Shown: positions 1 to 11,350, counted from the first letter of the stretch. The stretch is 64,000 nt of DNA from Pegoplata infirma (GCA_963921195.1 OY992536.1:240472023-240536022); one strand, 5' to 3'. A program made the numbers and translations. The notes: generated from the letters alone by a model not told the origin.

Positions 1-157
1 CTTTTCGACGAGACCTACAACCTTAACTACCTCATTTCAAAAGCATATTCGATTTGGGTTTTTGTAGCACAGTGTAATTTAATAATTTTTTTTCTTTATT
101 TTTTTATTCTCTTCGTGTTTTCAATTCTCATTTAGTTTAAAGTTTTTTGTATATGTA
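1..157. other. No feature recognised
   Basis: AT-rich flank of the first foldback element. I see no ORF, repeat or RNA signal that I can support here. Confidence 0.5.
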
Positions 158-159
158 TA

Positions 160-1242
160 TGAGGCATTCCACACCAAATGTCCCGCACCAGAAAAACATG
201 TGTCCCGTAAATTTCTGAATAGGTTGTTTGGATAGCCCTATATGTAACTAAGAAAATTGCGTTTTTGGTTTTTCAAATTTTCGAAAACTGGGCCTAGGAG
301 GCGTGGTCAAATATTGGAAAAATGGTAAAATTTGTGGCGAGTTGCCTTGATTAAATATTTATCACATTAAAACGGAATGCACCACAATGTCAAAAATTTT
401 CGTTCTTATATAGTTTTGTATGGGCTATCTATTAAATTTTTTTTTTTGGAAAATTTTCAGAACCCGTTCTGAAATTTTCCATTTTTTAAAAAAGTCAATT
501 TATCAAAAATCCGGCCACTTTTTTTTCTTTTTTATTTATTTTTTTAAAAGTTTAGATGTTTGTCCATCCACACAAAAATAATCAGAAACGCGTTCATCTT
601 TTTTTCGAGAAAATCGCATTTGAACTTTAAATTTAATAACAATTTTGTTATTTGCTTGTATTTCATTGTTTTAAAGTTGGGAATGAGTAATATTAATTGC
701 ATAAATATTCGTCATACGCTCTGTTGACACAAGAAAATACAAGCAAATTACTAAATTGTTATGAAATTTAAAGTTCAAATGCGATTTTCTCGAAAAAAAA
801 AAATGAACGTGTTTCTGATTTTTTTTTGTGTGGATGGACAAACATCTAAACTTTTAAAAAAATAAATAAAAAAGAAAAAAAAGTGGCCGGATTTTTGATA
901 AATTGACTTTTTTAAAAAATGGAAAATTTCAGAACGGGTTCTGAAAATTTTCCAAAAAAAAAAAATTTTAATCGATAGCCCATACAAAACTATATAAAAA
1001 CGTAAATTTTTGACATTGTGGTGCTTTCCGTTTTAATGTGATAAATATTTAATCAAGGCAACTCGCCACAAATTTGACCATTTTTCCAATATTTGACCAC
1101 GCCTCCTAAGCCCAGTTTTTGAAAAATTGAAAAACCAAAAACGCAATTTTCTAAGTTCCATATAGCGCTATCCATATCACCTATTCAGAAGTTTATGGTA
1201 CACATGTTTTTTTTCGCTGGACATTTGGTGTGGAATGCCTCA
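160..1242. mobile_element. Foldback element, group A, copy 1 (TA target)
   Basis: A long inverted repeat. The left end TGAGGCATTCCACACCAAAT is matched in reverse by ATTTGGTGTGGAATGCCTCA at the right end. The arms (about 160-640 and 775-1242) are nearly complementary around a short loop with small differences. TA flanks both ends (158-159 and 1243-1244), as expected of a TA-targeting element such as Tc1/mariner-like MITEs. There is no transposase ORF; ORFs inside are low-complexity readings of the arms. It shares its terminal motif with groups B and C. Further copies lie at 24967-25735, 37347-38430 and 48091-49103. The superfamily is inferred from the TA site only. Confidence 0.85.
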
Positions 1243-1499
1243 TATGAAAGTTTGAAATCATCTTTATGAAATTTTCCTATGTCTTTAAGACATAAATATA
1301 TTTGGTAAAGTTTAAAAAAAACTTTACATTTTTTTTTTTTTTTTGAAAAAAAAATGTAAAACTTTTTTAAACTTTTTAAAAAAATAAATTTATAAATTTT
1401 GAGTAAATTTTTACTTGACACAATTAAAAAGTTACTTAAAAAAATCGAAAAATTTTAAATTAAATTTTTAGTTGTGTCCAGTTAAAATCACTAAAATTT

Positions 1500-1672
1500 T
1501 TTTTTCTGTGTTAATTTAAATACCAACAATATGTTGTCCGGATTTTTTAAGATAATAATATTTTTACTGGTCGGAATCGAAAATTTTGAATTCTTACGTA
1601 CTAAAATATATCAAAGGCGAAATCGAAGGGGGCTGTGTTGGAAATTGTGCCATTTGGCATAAAATGCCCCTT
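1500..1672. mobile_element. Relic of a foldback group C-like right arm
   Basis: Degenerate match to the right end of the group C element at 31051-33026. Both have a run reading ACCAACAA..GTTGTCCG, then TTTTTACTGGTC, a stretch like TCGAAGGGG, and an end resembling CCATTTGGCATAAAATGCCCC. No matching left arm is visible, so this is a one-ended remnant. Confidence 0.5.
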
Positions 1673-1706
1673 ATGTAGTCAAAATTTTTAAAGATTTTTT
1701 TTTTTT

Positions 1707-1746
1707 TAGAGTCGGCCAAGTCGAATTTAACTTTTCTATTTGTTAG
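1707..1746 (+). mobile_element. Relic of a mini-me/DINE-1 3' end
   Basis: Reads AGAGTCGGCCAAGTCGAATT, then TTAACTTTTCTATTTGTTAG. This is a degraded form of the hairpin plus (A/T)CTTGTT tail that ends the better-preserved mini-me copies here. It lies just after the group C-like relic, suggesting that relic inserted into a mini-me. Confidence 0.5.
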
Positions 1747-1766
1747 TTATTTAAAATTATTGTTTG

Positions 1767-2201
1767 CCCAGCAAAAACTTGGTAATGACATATCATTACC
1801 ATTCGAATTACTTAGTAATGAAAAAAAATTACCTTTAGCATTATTTTGAAATGTAAAATAAGGACTTATTAATAATGACTTACATAAGTCATTATAATAA
1901 AATAAAAAAAATTCAGAACTAGATTTTCACTTTTTGACTCACTGTACATTATTTTGGTTAAAAATAAAATAAAATGAAATTAAATATTTTTTTATTTTTA
2001 AAATTTTTTTTTTAAATAATTTTTTCATTACCTAAGTATAAGTACATACGTAATTAGTTATTAATACTGTTTTGATAATCATTACTTTTGGCACATTTGC
2101 TTGTAAATGTAATGGGAATGGTAATTCGAATCAGAAGTAGTTATAACTTTTGAATTTCCCATTACACATTTCATTACTTGGTAATGCAAGTTTTTGCTGG
2201 G
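1767..2201. mobile_element. MITE of the CCCAGCAAAA family, copy 1
   Basis: Ends CCCAGCAAAAACTTGGTAAT and the inverse (ATTACTTGGTAATGC...TTTTTGCTGGG). A 2-bp TG flanks both sides (1765-1766, 2202-2203). The interior is rich in short inverted TCATTACC/GGTAATGA words and has no ORF. Related copies lie at 5594-6272, 19485-22680, 22799-23531 and 23561-24240. The superfamily is not recognised; the 2-bp TSD recurs in the copies that can be checked. Confidence 0.8.
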
Positions 2202-2203
2202 TG

Positions 2204-3335
2204 AATACATAATATAAGTATTCAAGTCCCTCAAAGCACGTTAACTTTACAAAATAAAAATACATTAAGTTCACCTATTCCTCCCAACTGTTTATTTTTA
2301 GAGACTCTATATTATCAAAATGCATATGTGCGGAAATCTTAACAGATTTTACAAAATAAAGGAAATATGTAATTTGTTTCCGTTTTCTTATTTTTATTTC
2401 CACATGCCACAGTAGCAGCATAAAATGTAATATAAATTTATTAAATTTAAAATAAAAGATAAAACAAAATAAAAATCCGCCTAACAACTGGAACAATATA
2501 TGAAAATATTTTTTTTATAAGCAACGAAATGTTTTGAAGTAAGATACTTAAAGGTAAAATTAAAAATAAATTAAAAGGTTTTTATTTTATGCAACATTAA
2601 TTTCAATATATGCGAATACAAATACTTAGAATTTCTTCTTCAAAATACTTTGTTTACCCGGTGAAAAATGGGTATACCCTAACATATGAATACATAAAGA
2701 AATTATTTACAAGGGTCAGTTTTGTCCCTAATATCTTAAGGATTAACAATGACCTTAAAAAATTATACTTTATAACAATGTTCTCATATATAGCAATTTT
2801 TTACTGGGTAGACAAAATAAACATATATCATTTTGTCATTTATATATTATTTTTGCACTATCCTTGAAGACTACTTCACATTCAATCTGATTTTTGTTTC
2901 CCTTTTTTATTAGGATTTTATTCATTTTTTATATTTTTTTTGTTTGTTTTTTAGTTGCCTAAATCCATTAAATAATTTTTGTCTACATTTCCCCAACCAC
3001 ATTTGTAGTCAGGAACAAAAAAAAAATTTAGACCATTTTTTATATTTGCGTTTACTTTTTTTTTTCCTTTTTTTATATTGTTTATTATCCAAGTAAAAGA
3101 AATTTCTATTTCAACACCTCCTTCACATGAGGGAATTTCAAGTTAATATATTAAATAAAAAAAATAACTAGAAAAAAGATCATTATATACATCAATGATT
3201 TTAAATGTGTATAACACAATTAAAGTTGAATTTTTTTACCAAAAAATTTTCATAATAAACAAAATAAAGCACTTTTATTTATTGCACATAAATTCAAATT
3301 AATATTTTTTTACAACTTCATATAGTAATATGATT
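2204..3335. other. Unassigned AT-rich sequence
   Basis: About 1.1 kb with T- and A-runs. A short open stretch at 2610-2867 has composition expected by chance in AT-rich DNA. No repeat relationship within the window and no RNA gene seen. Confidence 0.4.
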
Positions 3336-4037
3336 TTAAACCCTCCAACTACAGTATGGGTTGTTGTCATTCCGTGTGTAACGCATCGAAATATACATCG
3401 GGGACCCCATAAAGTATATTTATTATTGATCAGTGATCGATTCTAAGATATTATAGCGATGTCCGTCCGTCCGTCTGTCCGTCCGTCTGTCGGTCCGTCG
3501 GTAGTTAACACGATGCAGTCCAAAATAAAAGAGCTAGGGTCCCGACATTTGGCACGAATATGTCTTATGTTCCTAGGCAGGCCAAGTTCGTATATGGGCA
3601 AAATCGGACCAGGAGGAAAAAAGTTCCCCCCTGAAGAACTAAACCAACCTCTGAAAAATACCACTTTTTTACATGATTTTTTGTGTTTTTGTTTAACAAA
3701 TGCCACATTTTTATGCTACAAGAAGTTCAAAGTCCTTCATTTGGACAAAGAGAATTAGAAAAAGTCGTTGTTTTCTGTCCGCCCCCTTTTATGGGCGTGG
3801 AGTATTTTATTTTTTTTTTTAATAATGATAAACTTGCATTTTTTAATGCAAAAAGCATAAGAATGAATTTTTCAACACATATTCGAGAGGAAATTTGCCC
3901 GCCCCCCAATTACCACTACGGACCCCCCCCCCCCCCCCCACCATCCAAAATAAAAAAAACGCCACTGAAATTTTTTTTTTCATGTTGGAGGGTATAAAAG
4001 ATTCGGCAAAGCCGAATTTAACACTCTTACTTGTTTG
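3336..4037 (+). mobile_element. mini-me/DINE-1 (Helentron-type) element, full length
   Basis: Starts with a degraded 5' end (AAACCCTCCAACTACAGTAT). It continues with CATTCCGTGTGTAACGCATC, a block ending AGCGATGTCCGTCC, and the (GTCY)n proto-microsatellite at about 3461-3500. The interior has a GGGGGCGTGG-like G/C stretch and a poly-C run (about 3922-3940). It ends with GGAGGGTATAAAAGATTCGG, a hairpin (ATTCGGCAAAGCCGAAT) and ACTCTTACTTGTTTG. This order matches the dipteran mini-me/DINE-1 family. It is non-autonomous and closest in the window to 38692-39379. Confidence 0.85.
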
Positions 4038-4099
4038 TTCTTAATTGATAAAAATGTATCATTATTTAACTTTATTTTGTAATACATAAAAGGGAAGTC

Positions 4100-4370
4100 T
4101 CCCTAGTGTCACCCGCGGTAATTATTGGGATTATAACCAACTTGTATAGCAGAAATAATCCCCGTAATGGGGATTATGGCCATTTTTAACGTGGTCATTA
4201 TCCACATAAATCTGGGAATTATGTCCGTTTTCTATTGGGATTATGTCCAAATTATTTTCGGTCATAGTCCCCACTTCCATTATGGGGGTCATAACCGAAA
4301 TAATTTTGGTCATAATCCCCATAACGGAAATGGGGATTATGTCCGTGGGGATTATGTCATGTCACCTAAT
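4100..4370. repeat. Degenerate tandem repeat of GGGATTATGTCC-like units
   Basis: At least nine irregularly spaced units resembling GGGGATTATGTCC occur on both strands (for example at 4137, 4163, 4225, 4318, 4335 and 4352). The reverse form is CATAATCCCC. Short ORFs here are readings of the repeat. Confidence 0.65.
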
Positions 4371-4412
4371 TATCCGACAACTAGTTAAAAAGTTACAGTT
4401 ACTTAAATATTC

Positions 4413-4662
4413 CACTCAGAAAATTATGTAAGTTACTACATGTTAGTTGTTTGTATATTTTAAAATCAACTACTTTAAATAACTGTTACTACATTACAGT
4501 ACTTTTTTGTTAGTTATTAAAAAAAGCGACTTAATATAACTAACAGAAATAGTTGTTTGATATTTTTCATACAAAAACAACTGACTTTGTAGTTGAAAAC
4601 AACTAATTACTGTAAAATATGCAAACAACTAACATGTAGTAACTTACATAATTTTCTGAGTG
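4413..4662. mobile_element. Small MITE with 41-bp TIRs (CACTCAGAAAATTATG)
   Basis: The left end CACTCAGAAAATTATGTAAG and the next 21 bases are exactly inverted at the right end, which closes with CATAATTTTCTGAGTG. The 250-bp length and lack of ORF fit a MITE. I could not identify a TSD. The interior has TTAGTTGT/ACAACTAA words shared with the sequence just downstream. Confidence 0.75.
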
Positions 4663-4663
4663 T

Positions 4664-4876
4664 ACTGATTATTTTATTTTTACTACATTTTAGTTGCTTT
4701 GACTACAAATGAAAGTAGGTTTTACTACATAAGTCAGTTGTTTTTTGGCAGTTAAAATAACTAACATTGTAGGTTGATTTAACTGAAAAAGTAGTTGACC
4801 CCAAAACAACTTACAAAGCAGATATTTTAACTGACATTTTCAGTTGATTTTACTAACATAATTTTTTTAGTGTATG
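4664..4876. repeat. Diverged relative of the preceding MITE
   Basis: Many TTAGTTG/CAACTAA-type words, ending in TACTAACATAATTTTTTTAG and TG. This resembles the inverse of the CACTCAGAAAATTATG terminus. It probably represents the flank of an older element into which 4413-4662 was inserted. Confidence 0.45.
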
Positions 4877-5261
4877 TATTTTTAATATTTATTTTTTTTT
4901 TTTAAACGCAACTTTAAGCAGCGATAAATCGCGAACTAAAGTGACTTTTTAGCAACTATAAATTGAAAATTATTAGTTAAAGTGAATACAATGAACATAC
5001 CAATTTTTGTTAAAGACCATCGTCAGATAATGTGTTCTATTTTTTTTAAACCAGCCAGACTTGAACTTCAAATAGAAAAAAAAAATTTTAATTTTTTTCT
5101 TTGTGAAATTTGCAATGCAATTTCTTTTTTTTTTTTGCCAAATTTAGGTAAAATTAAAGCAAAATTGTCGATATATCGATTAATAGCTTCTAATGTGATA
5201 ATCTGATTGCAAAATTATGTATGTAGGATTGATAGATCATTAAATTACCATTTATTTAAAA

Positions 5262-5593
5262 TAAAAAACAATGAAATCAATCAATGTCTTCCGGAGATAT
5301 TTTAATTTAAGTAAAGTACCTTTTGGAAAAAATTAAAATTTTAAAAGTTGGCAATATCTCAAAAACTGTTCTACTTTAAAAAATTTTTGAGTAAATTTTC
5401 GGACTCAGCGTAAGATTTTAAATAAAAAATATATGCAAAATGTCGTGGATCGGAATATAAGCAGTATGATTAATTTTATAATTGCCTTTAAATAACAATC
5501 ATACGCAACGTTGCACAGTGGATTATTTTTAGTAATTTGGTTATTCAGTAAGTAGGTAGGGGACAGATTGCAGCGAAATTTATAACGATTATA
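5262..5593 (+). repeat. Direct repeat, unit A (dispersed family R)
   Basis: Closely related to 6289-6622 in the same orientation. Both carry AGATATTTTAATTTAAGTAA, AACTGTTCTACTTTAA, AAATGTCGTGGATCGGAATA and TTGGTTATTCAGTAAGTAGG or close variants. The MITE at 5594-6272 sits exactly between the two units. Diverged reverse-strand relatives occur at 16430-16700 and 40605-40830, so this is also a dispersed repeat. Confidence 0.75.
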
Positions 5594-6272
5594 CCCAGCA
5601 AAACTTTGGTAATGGGTAGTGATTATATAACACATTACCATGATGTTTTACCAAACATTTGTTCCACAACGTATTATTTTCAATTTAATTTGCTACGTAA
5701 TGCATGCTTATTGGAAAAAATGTATTTCATATTTATTATTTCTAAACATTAAATCATGGATGACTTATATTTGGTTACATTACGTATTATTTCAAAGTTT
5801 GAAATAATGCATTATTTATAATTGAATGCATAATGCATTACAATAACATAAAAAATAGTTATTTTATAAAAAAAATGCATAAGTTTAAACTAGAGATGGG
5901 CTCACGACAGGAAATTTCTAACGACACACACTCACGAGCATATTTTATCTACTTACACTCACTTACAATCACGTGAGTAAATTTAATACAAAATTACTTT
6001 TTCACTACTCGTAACACCTTATATATTATCTTCTGGTATGCTATATTATTTCATTTCTCGTAACCTATAAAATATCATATATTTTACACCTTACTTGTAT
6101 TCTTCGTTATAAATTTATGACTTATTTTATACCTTACTGGTATTCTTTGTGATAATGTGGATGCATTACTTTGAGTCTCATCGCCTGTTAAAATCATCAA
6201 TGCTGCAATGTATAAAATAAGAGATCCTATACCTTATTTTATACCTTATTTGGTAATCTAAGTTTTGCTGGG
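5594..6272. mobile_element. MITE of the CCCAGCAAAA family, copy 2
   Basis: Bounded by CCCAGCAAAACTTTGGTAAT and the inverse of CCCAGCAAAACTTAGATTAC. The interior matches, in opposite orientation, the copies at 19485, 22799 and 23561, including AGATGGGCTCACGACAGG and the inverse of TACTCACGTGATTGTAAGTG. It sits at the junction of a tandem duplication, so a clean 2-bp TSD cannot be read. Confidence 0.85.
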
Positions 6273-6288
6273 ACCTTAATTTATAACC

Positions 6289-6622
6289 AAAAACAATGAA
6301 ATCGAATTATTTGTTTCAGAGATATTTTAATTTAAGTAAACCCACTTTTTTAAAAAGATGAAAATTTGAAAAGTTGGCTATATCTTAAAAACTGTTCTAC
6401 TTTAAGAAATTTTTGAGTAAATTTTCGAACTCAGCGTAAGATTCTAAATAAAAAATATATGAAAAATGTCGTGGATCGGAATATAAGCCGTATGATAAAT
6501 TTTATAATTGCCTTTAAATAACAATCAAACGCAACGTTGCAGAGTGGACTATTTTTCATAATTTGGCTATTCAGTAAGTAGGTATGGGACCGGTTGCAAC
6601 GAAATTTACAACAATTATTGCA
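6289..6622 (+). repeat. Direct repeat, unit B (dispersed family R)
   Basis: Second unit of the duplication described at 5262-5593. Shared blocks include AGATATTTTAATTTAAGTAA, GTCGTGGATCGGAATATAAG, CTTTAAATAACAATC and CAACGTTGCA. Confidence 0.75.
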
Positions 6623-6860
6623 AACGTAATTTCGAGATTAAGCCTGGACACTTCATCCCTCATGTCCAATAAGGGCACCACCGGGGGCCTCTAAAGCAGG
6701 ACATATTTAGTACACAAAAACTTTAAATGCTTTAAGATCACCAAATTTAAATTCACGTAAAAAATAATCTAGCGCTAAACTAAAAACCCACCTTGAGGGT
6801 TTCGTTATGTAAACTGTCAATTTTCATTTGCTTTTGGTTTCATCCGATTCCCATTCGGAA

Positions 6861-7070
6861 AGTTCAATTTTGTATCACTGAGTTATTATTCAAGTCAGGG
6901 CTCGACATTCCTTTCTCCATAGTGATAAGTAGCAAGTATTTAGATTGAAGATAAGCTTCATCCATATAATAAAATTGTTCATCAAAAATAATGGCAGCAA
7001 GTGATGAAACTGTTTCATCATCATGAAGAATACTTTTTCTTTGAGCGTACAAAAAATCTTGTAAAAACTG
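6861..7070 (-). pseudogene. Possible exon or pseudogene fragment (protein-like open frame)
   Basis: The minus-strand frame from about 7079 down to a TGA at about 6864 encodes some 70 residues without low-complexity bias. It includes LHDDETVSSLAAIIFDEQFY and YLQSKYLLLITMEKG. No ATG lies at the head of the frame; its first reasonable start would be TTG, so translation by itself is unlikely. The bases just upstream on that strand read AATCCAG, which could be a splice acceptor. The pattern FLQ..(x)n..ETV..LA..IF resembles the FERM F2 subdomain, but this is only an impression. I see no partner exon, and the neighbours are transposon relics. It may equally be chance. Confidence 0.25.
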
Positions 7071-7082
7071 GATTTTTCAGAG

Positions 7083-7254
7083 ATGGTTTAGTTATTTTCC
7101 CCCTGGTCCGATTTGGACCATTTCCAAACTTAACCAGCCAATGACTAGTATACATCTTCGTGCCAAACTGCAAGTGTTTAGATATGTTGGTTTAGACTGC
7201 ATCTTGCTTTCTACAGACAGGCGGATGAACAATCGGGGGAAATCTTAGAATCGA
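7083..7254 (-). mobile_element. mini-me relic (internal fragment)
   Basis: Read on the minus strand it gives GTGATCGATTCTAAGATT, a short CATCCGCCTGTCTGTAGAAA remnant of the GTCY block, GATGCAGTCTAAACCAACAT, TTTGGCACGAAGATG and CAAATCGGACCAGGGGGAAA. These appear in the same order in the copies at 3336-4037 and 38692-39379. Both ends are missing. Confidence 0.7.
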
Positions 7255-8573
7255 TCACTCGAAACGCCAGTTAAAGGTAAGAAAGTTTTATATTTAAAAA
7301 TTGCTTTAAAAAATGTCTGTACATTTTTTAAGACATTAAATTAAACTGAATTAAAGCCATCGGGTAAAAAAAGTTTTTCAAGGTTTTAAATAAGTCTTTT
7401 TAAATAATAAAATAAAAATATAAAAAAAAATTCTTTAACTTTTTAAAAATCAAAGAAATTTTGCCTGCCAAACACTAACACAATCTTAAAATTATGGGTT
7501 TTTAAAAATTAAAAACAAATTTAATCATAAATCAAAGCTAATGATGCTAAAATGTTACACAAACGTTCTTAGAAAGTTCGCATTCCCCCTCCCCAGAGTA
7601 TTATGTACATTTGATTTGTAGACAAATGGATGAAGGTTTAGTGTGTAAGTGTGTGTAAGTGTACATAACGAACGTAATATAGCGCTAGAAGCACATTACA
7701 ATAGATTCAAAATGCTGTATTTGTGGTAGAATCAAACCAATGGGATTTTTTCAATTTTTCTTTTTGGAGTAAACATTTTCTTTATAGAAAAGAAAGTCTA
7801 AGACATTGAGCCGTTTAAAAAAACAAAAATAAACAAAAGATGAATAAGAAAAATAGAAAAACAAATAGCAAATGATGTTGGGCTTTTAGGCTGGAAAATG
7901 TACAACAAATGTATCAAATGATTTGGAAGCGAAAAATAAAAAAAAAATGAAAAAAGATTATATAAAAGTGGAACTAACTAAAGAATGATGGGAATAATGA
8001 TGATGCTGATGACTACTGTCAGTCATTTATAACAATTGCTGTGACTTATGATGTTAAGTGTTGAAAATGATTGTAGCTCCAAGCAAGTTTGATGGTTGGT
8101 TAATGTTTAAGCAAAGTGGCAAAAGTATTTAGTAGGAGGAGAAAAGTGCTCAACTAAAGATGATTAAGTAAATAAGATATCACTTGGACTATGAATTTTA
8201 ATGGATTTTTCTGTTTTCTTTTGTATGAATAAACAAAAAAAAAATAAAAAATAAATCCGTTAAAATAAATAATAAATTTATTCATAAGTTTTATAAAAAA
8301 AATTTATATTCATATGCCTTTTTTCAAAAATCTGTCCCAAATCAACCAACACTTTTACAAACATGAAGAAAAGTTGATTATGACAGGTTAACCGGTTTAT
8401 AACACTAGTGTGGACCCTTTAAAAGAGCTTGAGATCTGGTGCCCTCGATCAAAGTTTTTGTTTTTTTTTAGAAATTTTTTACGATTTTTTGCCAATTTCA
8501 CAATATTTTGAAAACCTTTCAATCGATTTCAGTTTTTTTTTTATATTCCTAATAGACATGATGTGTTGCTGCA
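7255..8573. other. Unassigned, apparently low-copy sequence
   Basis: No match to the repeat families recognised elsewhere in the window. It contains GTGTAAGTGTGTGTAAGTG (about 7640) and several A-runs. It could be unique intergenic or intronic DNA. No ORF or RNA gene supported. Confidence 0.4.
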
Positions 8574-9007
8574 TATGGGGCATTCCATGTCAAATCGAAC
8601 ACTTTGAAATTTTTTTTTTTAGATTTTCCCGATTTGTTTACAGTTTTTAGTACCCTTCGAAAACTCCTTCGTGGTAAATTTTCAGATTTTTTTGATGACC
8701 CGTTCAAAAGATATCGAATTTTTAAAAATTGGTAGTTTCTTCCTTTACTCAAACTTCTTTTAATCATAACTTCTTCAATAATGGTCCAAATTTCAAATTT
8801 TTTTTTTTCAAAATATTTTGTTTTTTTACGTACTTTAAAAAAAAAATCCCAAAAAATTCTTAAAAGCGCTCTAGTATGCGATTTTCAAGTTTTAAAATTT
8901 TAATCTCATTTTTGAAAATGTTTGTACTCTTTGATTTTTTTGAAATTTTTTTGTGAAAAACTTTTGTCGATTCTACAAATTTTTTGCCCAGGAGGATCGT
9001 GGGATAA

Positions 9008-9041
9008 CGATTATTATTATTATGACATGTTCGAAATATTA
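9008..9041 (-). pseudogene. 3' tail of the split LINE
   Basis: On the minus strand this reads on from the LINE stop codon as TATTTCGAACATGTCATAAT followed by an (ATA)n/(TAA)n simple repeat, a typical non-LTR 3' tail. It is separated from the body (11882-12790) by the CACTG element at 9042-11881. The related B copies read GATAACGATTATTACTATTT at this place, so the tail begins at the inserted sequence. Confidence 0.55.
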
Positions 9042-9554
9042 CACTGTACGACACGATTTTGCACCCATGATCGGGACCAAAAAATTCTGAAAATAGAGGT
9101 AAAAAAAAGATACCCGTGTCTCCCAGTTTTTCTAGATCAATTCGTTTTCGCGTTTTATTAGCAAATCAATATTTTGTATATATTCGAGTTTTAATCACTT
9201 GGGGAAGTGAGGATTACGCGCGCAACAGTTAATCGTGATGGCTTAAATTAAGCTGAAATACTTGCAAATAGTATCAGATAAAATGTGCGAAACATGAGGA
9301 AAATCGGTCCATTGGTTTAAAAGTTATGAAGAAATTTCTCAAATTTGGACGTTTTTTCACATGTTTTTATACCCTCTTTTAAATGATATAGGGTTAAAAA
9401 GACGGTAACTTTTGAAAGACAGTTTGGATGCTCCTTAAGTTTGGCATATATGTATGTATATTTGTTATTTCCCTGGCCAGGTTGGTATTGAATTTCGAGA
9501 AAATCGATCCAGTGTTTCAGAAGTTATGATCAAAACCGTGAATTTCGAATATAA

Positions 9555-9843
9555 GGCCTCTGTTCTGTCTTTCACAACTTTTCAATTCACATGAAAATTT
9601 CCGAATCACATGAAATCAAGATTAGTGTTTTTTTTATCACGTTTTCATTCGAAGTTGAAATCGAATAATTAAAATTTAAAAAATTATAAGGAAAAAAGTG
9701 CATTCGTTTTACTTTCACCAAATTTTATTTATGTGAAACAAAACGAAAAAGAAATTCGGATGTGAAATCTAGAACACCAAAAAAATTCGGAAATTTTCAT
9801 TTTCACATTTTTTATGTGAATTACTTTTTTTGGAACAGCGGCC
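9555..9843. mobile_element. PIF/Harbinger-like MITE
   Basis: 289 bp with ends GGCCTCTGTTC and the inverse of GGCCGCTGTTCC. TAA flanks both sides (9552-9554, 9844-9846). The interior is itself partly palindromic (GAAAATTTCCGAATCACATG versus its inverse near 9790). GGCC..TGTTC termini with a TWA TSD are typical of PIF/Harbinger MITEs. The intact flank is confirmed by the opposite arm of the host element, which lacks this insert near 11385. Confidence 0.8.
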
Positions 9844-10779
9844 TAAATCATCTTGAATTCCCTCTTTCAAAAAAACTTTAAATCGTCGAACTATATTCAA
9901 TAAATGCCAACTCGAAAAAGCTTACTGTTCAGGAGAGCTAAAAAACTAGTTATTTCGCATATTATTGCAAAAATAAACAATGTACCTTCCATAAAATGGT
10001 TTAAATATTCTAAATAATTTATACCAATGCAAAAAATTTCATATTTTGCACTGGTTTGCGTATTTTTTTGAGATGGCATTTATTACTATATCAAAAAACA
10101 AATATTTTTTTAGAGTTGGCATATTTTGTCGGAAAATAAAAATACATTTTTTTTGGAAAAATTTTTAAAATTTTTTTTTTTTTGGTTTTTGTTATCCTTA
10201 GTACGGTAATTTCAAAAACTGAACAAAAAATTAAAAATCTTTGCATATTTTTAAAAGTTACTAGCTCCGAAAGCCTTTTAATCTCAGGGTGGTCAACTTT
10301 GGCACTCTGTAACTCACGCTGTATTGCAATAGGGTCACTCCAAGCTAGCTATTTTCAAAGCTTACATCATTGACTTTATTTGCCCCATTCATAATGTTTC
10401 AATCTGATAAATAGTTTGAAAGTTACATAAATATAAGCATTTTTTTTTTTGCAAACACTATTTACCGATATTTTCAAAATGGCAATATCTCGAGAACCAG
10501 TCATTAGATATCAAAATCTTTACAAGATTCGTGTTTAGCATGGCAAATGCAATAAGATATGTGGTCTAATTTTTTGTTAAAAATTTTTTGAAAAATTTTT
10601 GGAAATTTACAATGGGAGTTGGCATTTATTTCCAACAAAAAAATATGTACTTTGAGTTAGCAGAATAACAAAAATGGATGTAAAACGACAACAAATTATT
10701 TTTTTGCTCTGAAATTTTTATGGCAGATAGGTATTACATAGGGGAGCTATTTGCCATCGGAAACTCATTTCCGTCAAAT

Positions 10780-11350
10780 TTGAGTTGGCATATTTTGAAT
10801 ATAGGTTCACGAAATGCTCTTTAAAAAATATTGCTATGCCACAAAAATATTTTACAAGTAATTTGATCGCTCGAAAAAAAATACACTCAAAAAAAATTTT
10901 ACACGCAAAAACGTACACTCAAAAAAATGTTATACTCAAACATTTTTGTCCACCCAAATTGTCTATGATGGCAACAAAAATAAGATGTGTGCATTTCAAA
11001 AAGATGTTTAAATCTTTCTCAGAGTTGCCACAATTTTCTTTAGAATTGCCACTAACAAACTACCAGAATAGTTAAAAACGACTTGGCCGAATCCATGCAT
11101 ACCCTCCATTAGCCCCTTTTAAGTGATAGTATTTTTTCTAACGCGAAAACAAAATTATTTGCATTAAAAAAACTCTTTTTTATAACTTTTGTAAAAAAAA
11201 ATTTGAGAATATTTTTTTTTTTTTTGAGTGTAAATTTTTTTTGAGTGTAAAATTTTTTAAGTGTAATTTTTTTTCGTTTGTAAACATTTTTTTAGCGATA
11301 AAATTACTTTGTAAAATATATTTGTGGCATACCAATATTTTAAAAGAGCA
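10780..11350. repeat. Inverted repeat with ACACTCAAAAAA arrays
   Basis: The central part of the CACTG element. The left side has several ACACTCAAAAAAA units (10880-10940); the right side has the inverse TTTTTTTGAGTGTAAA units (11215-11275). Outside these, AAATATTGCTATGCCACAAA on the left pairs with TTTGTGGCATACCAATATTT on the right. A similar direct-orientation array is at about 58500-58625. Confidence 0.65.
11071..11118 (-). mobile_element. Relic of a mini-me 3' end
   Basis: The plus strand reads ACGACTTGGCCGAATCCATG, then CATACCCTCCATTAG. This is the inverse of the mini-me 3' arrangement GGAGGGTAT..GATTCGGC. It is strongly diverged and resembles the remnant at 58735-58803. Confidence 0.45.

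Noticed and set aside
3443..3758. Overlapping ORFs with a SVRPSVRPSV run
   Set aside because: They translate the GTCY microsatellite and adjacent mini-me sequence on both strands.
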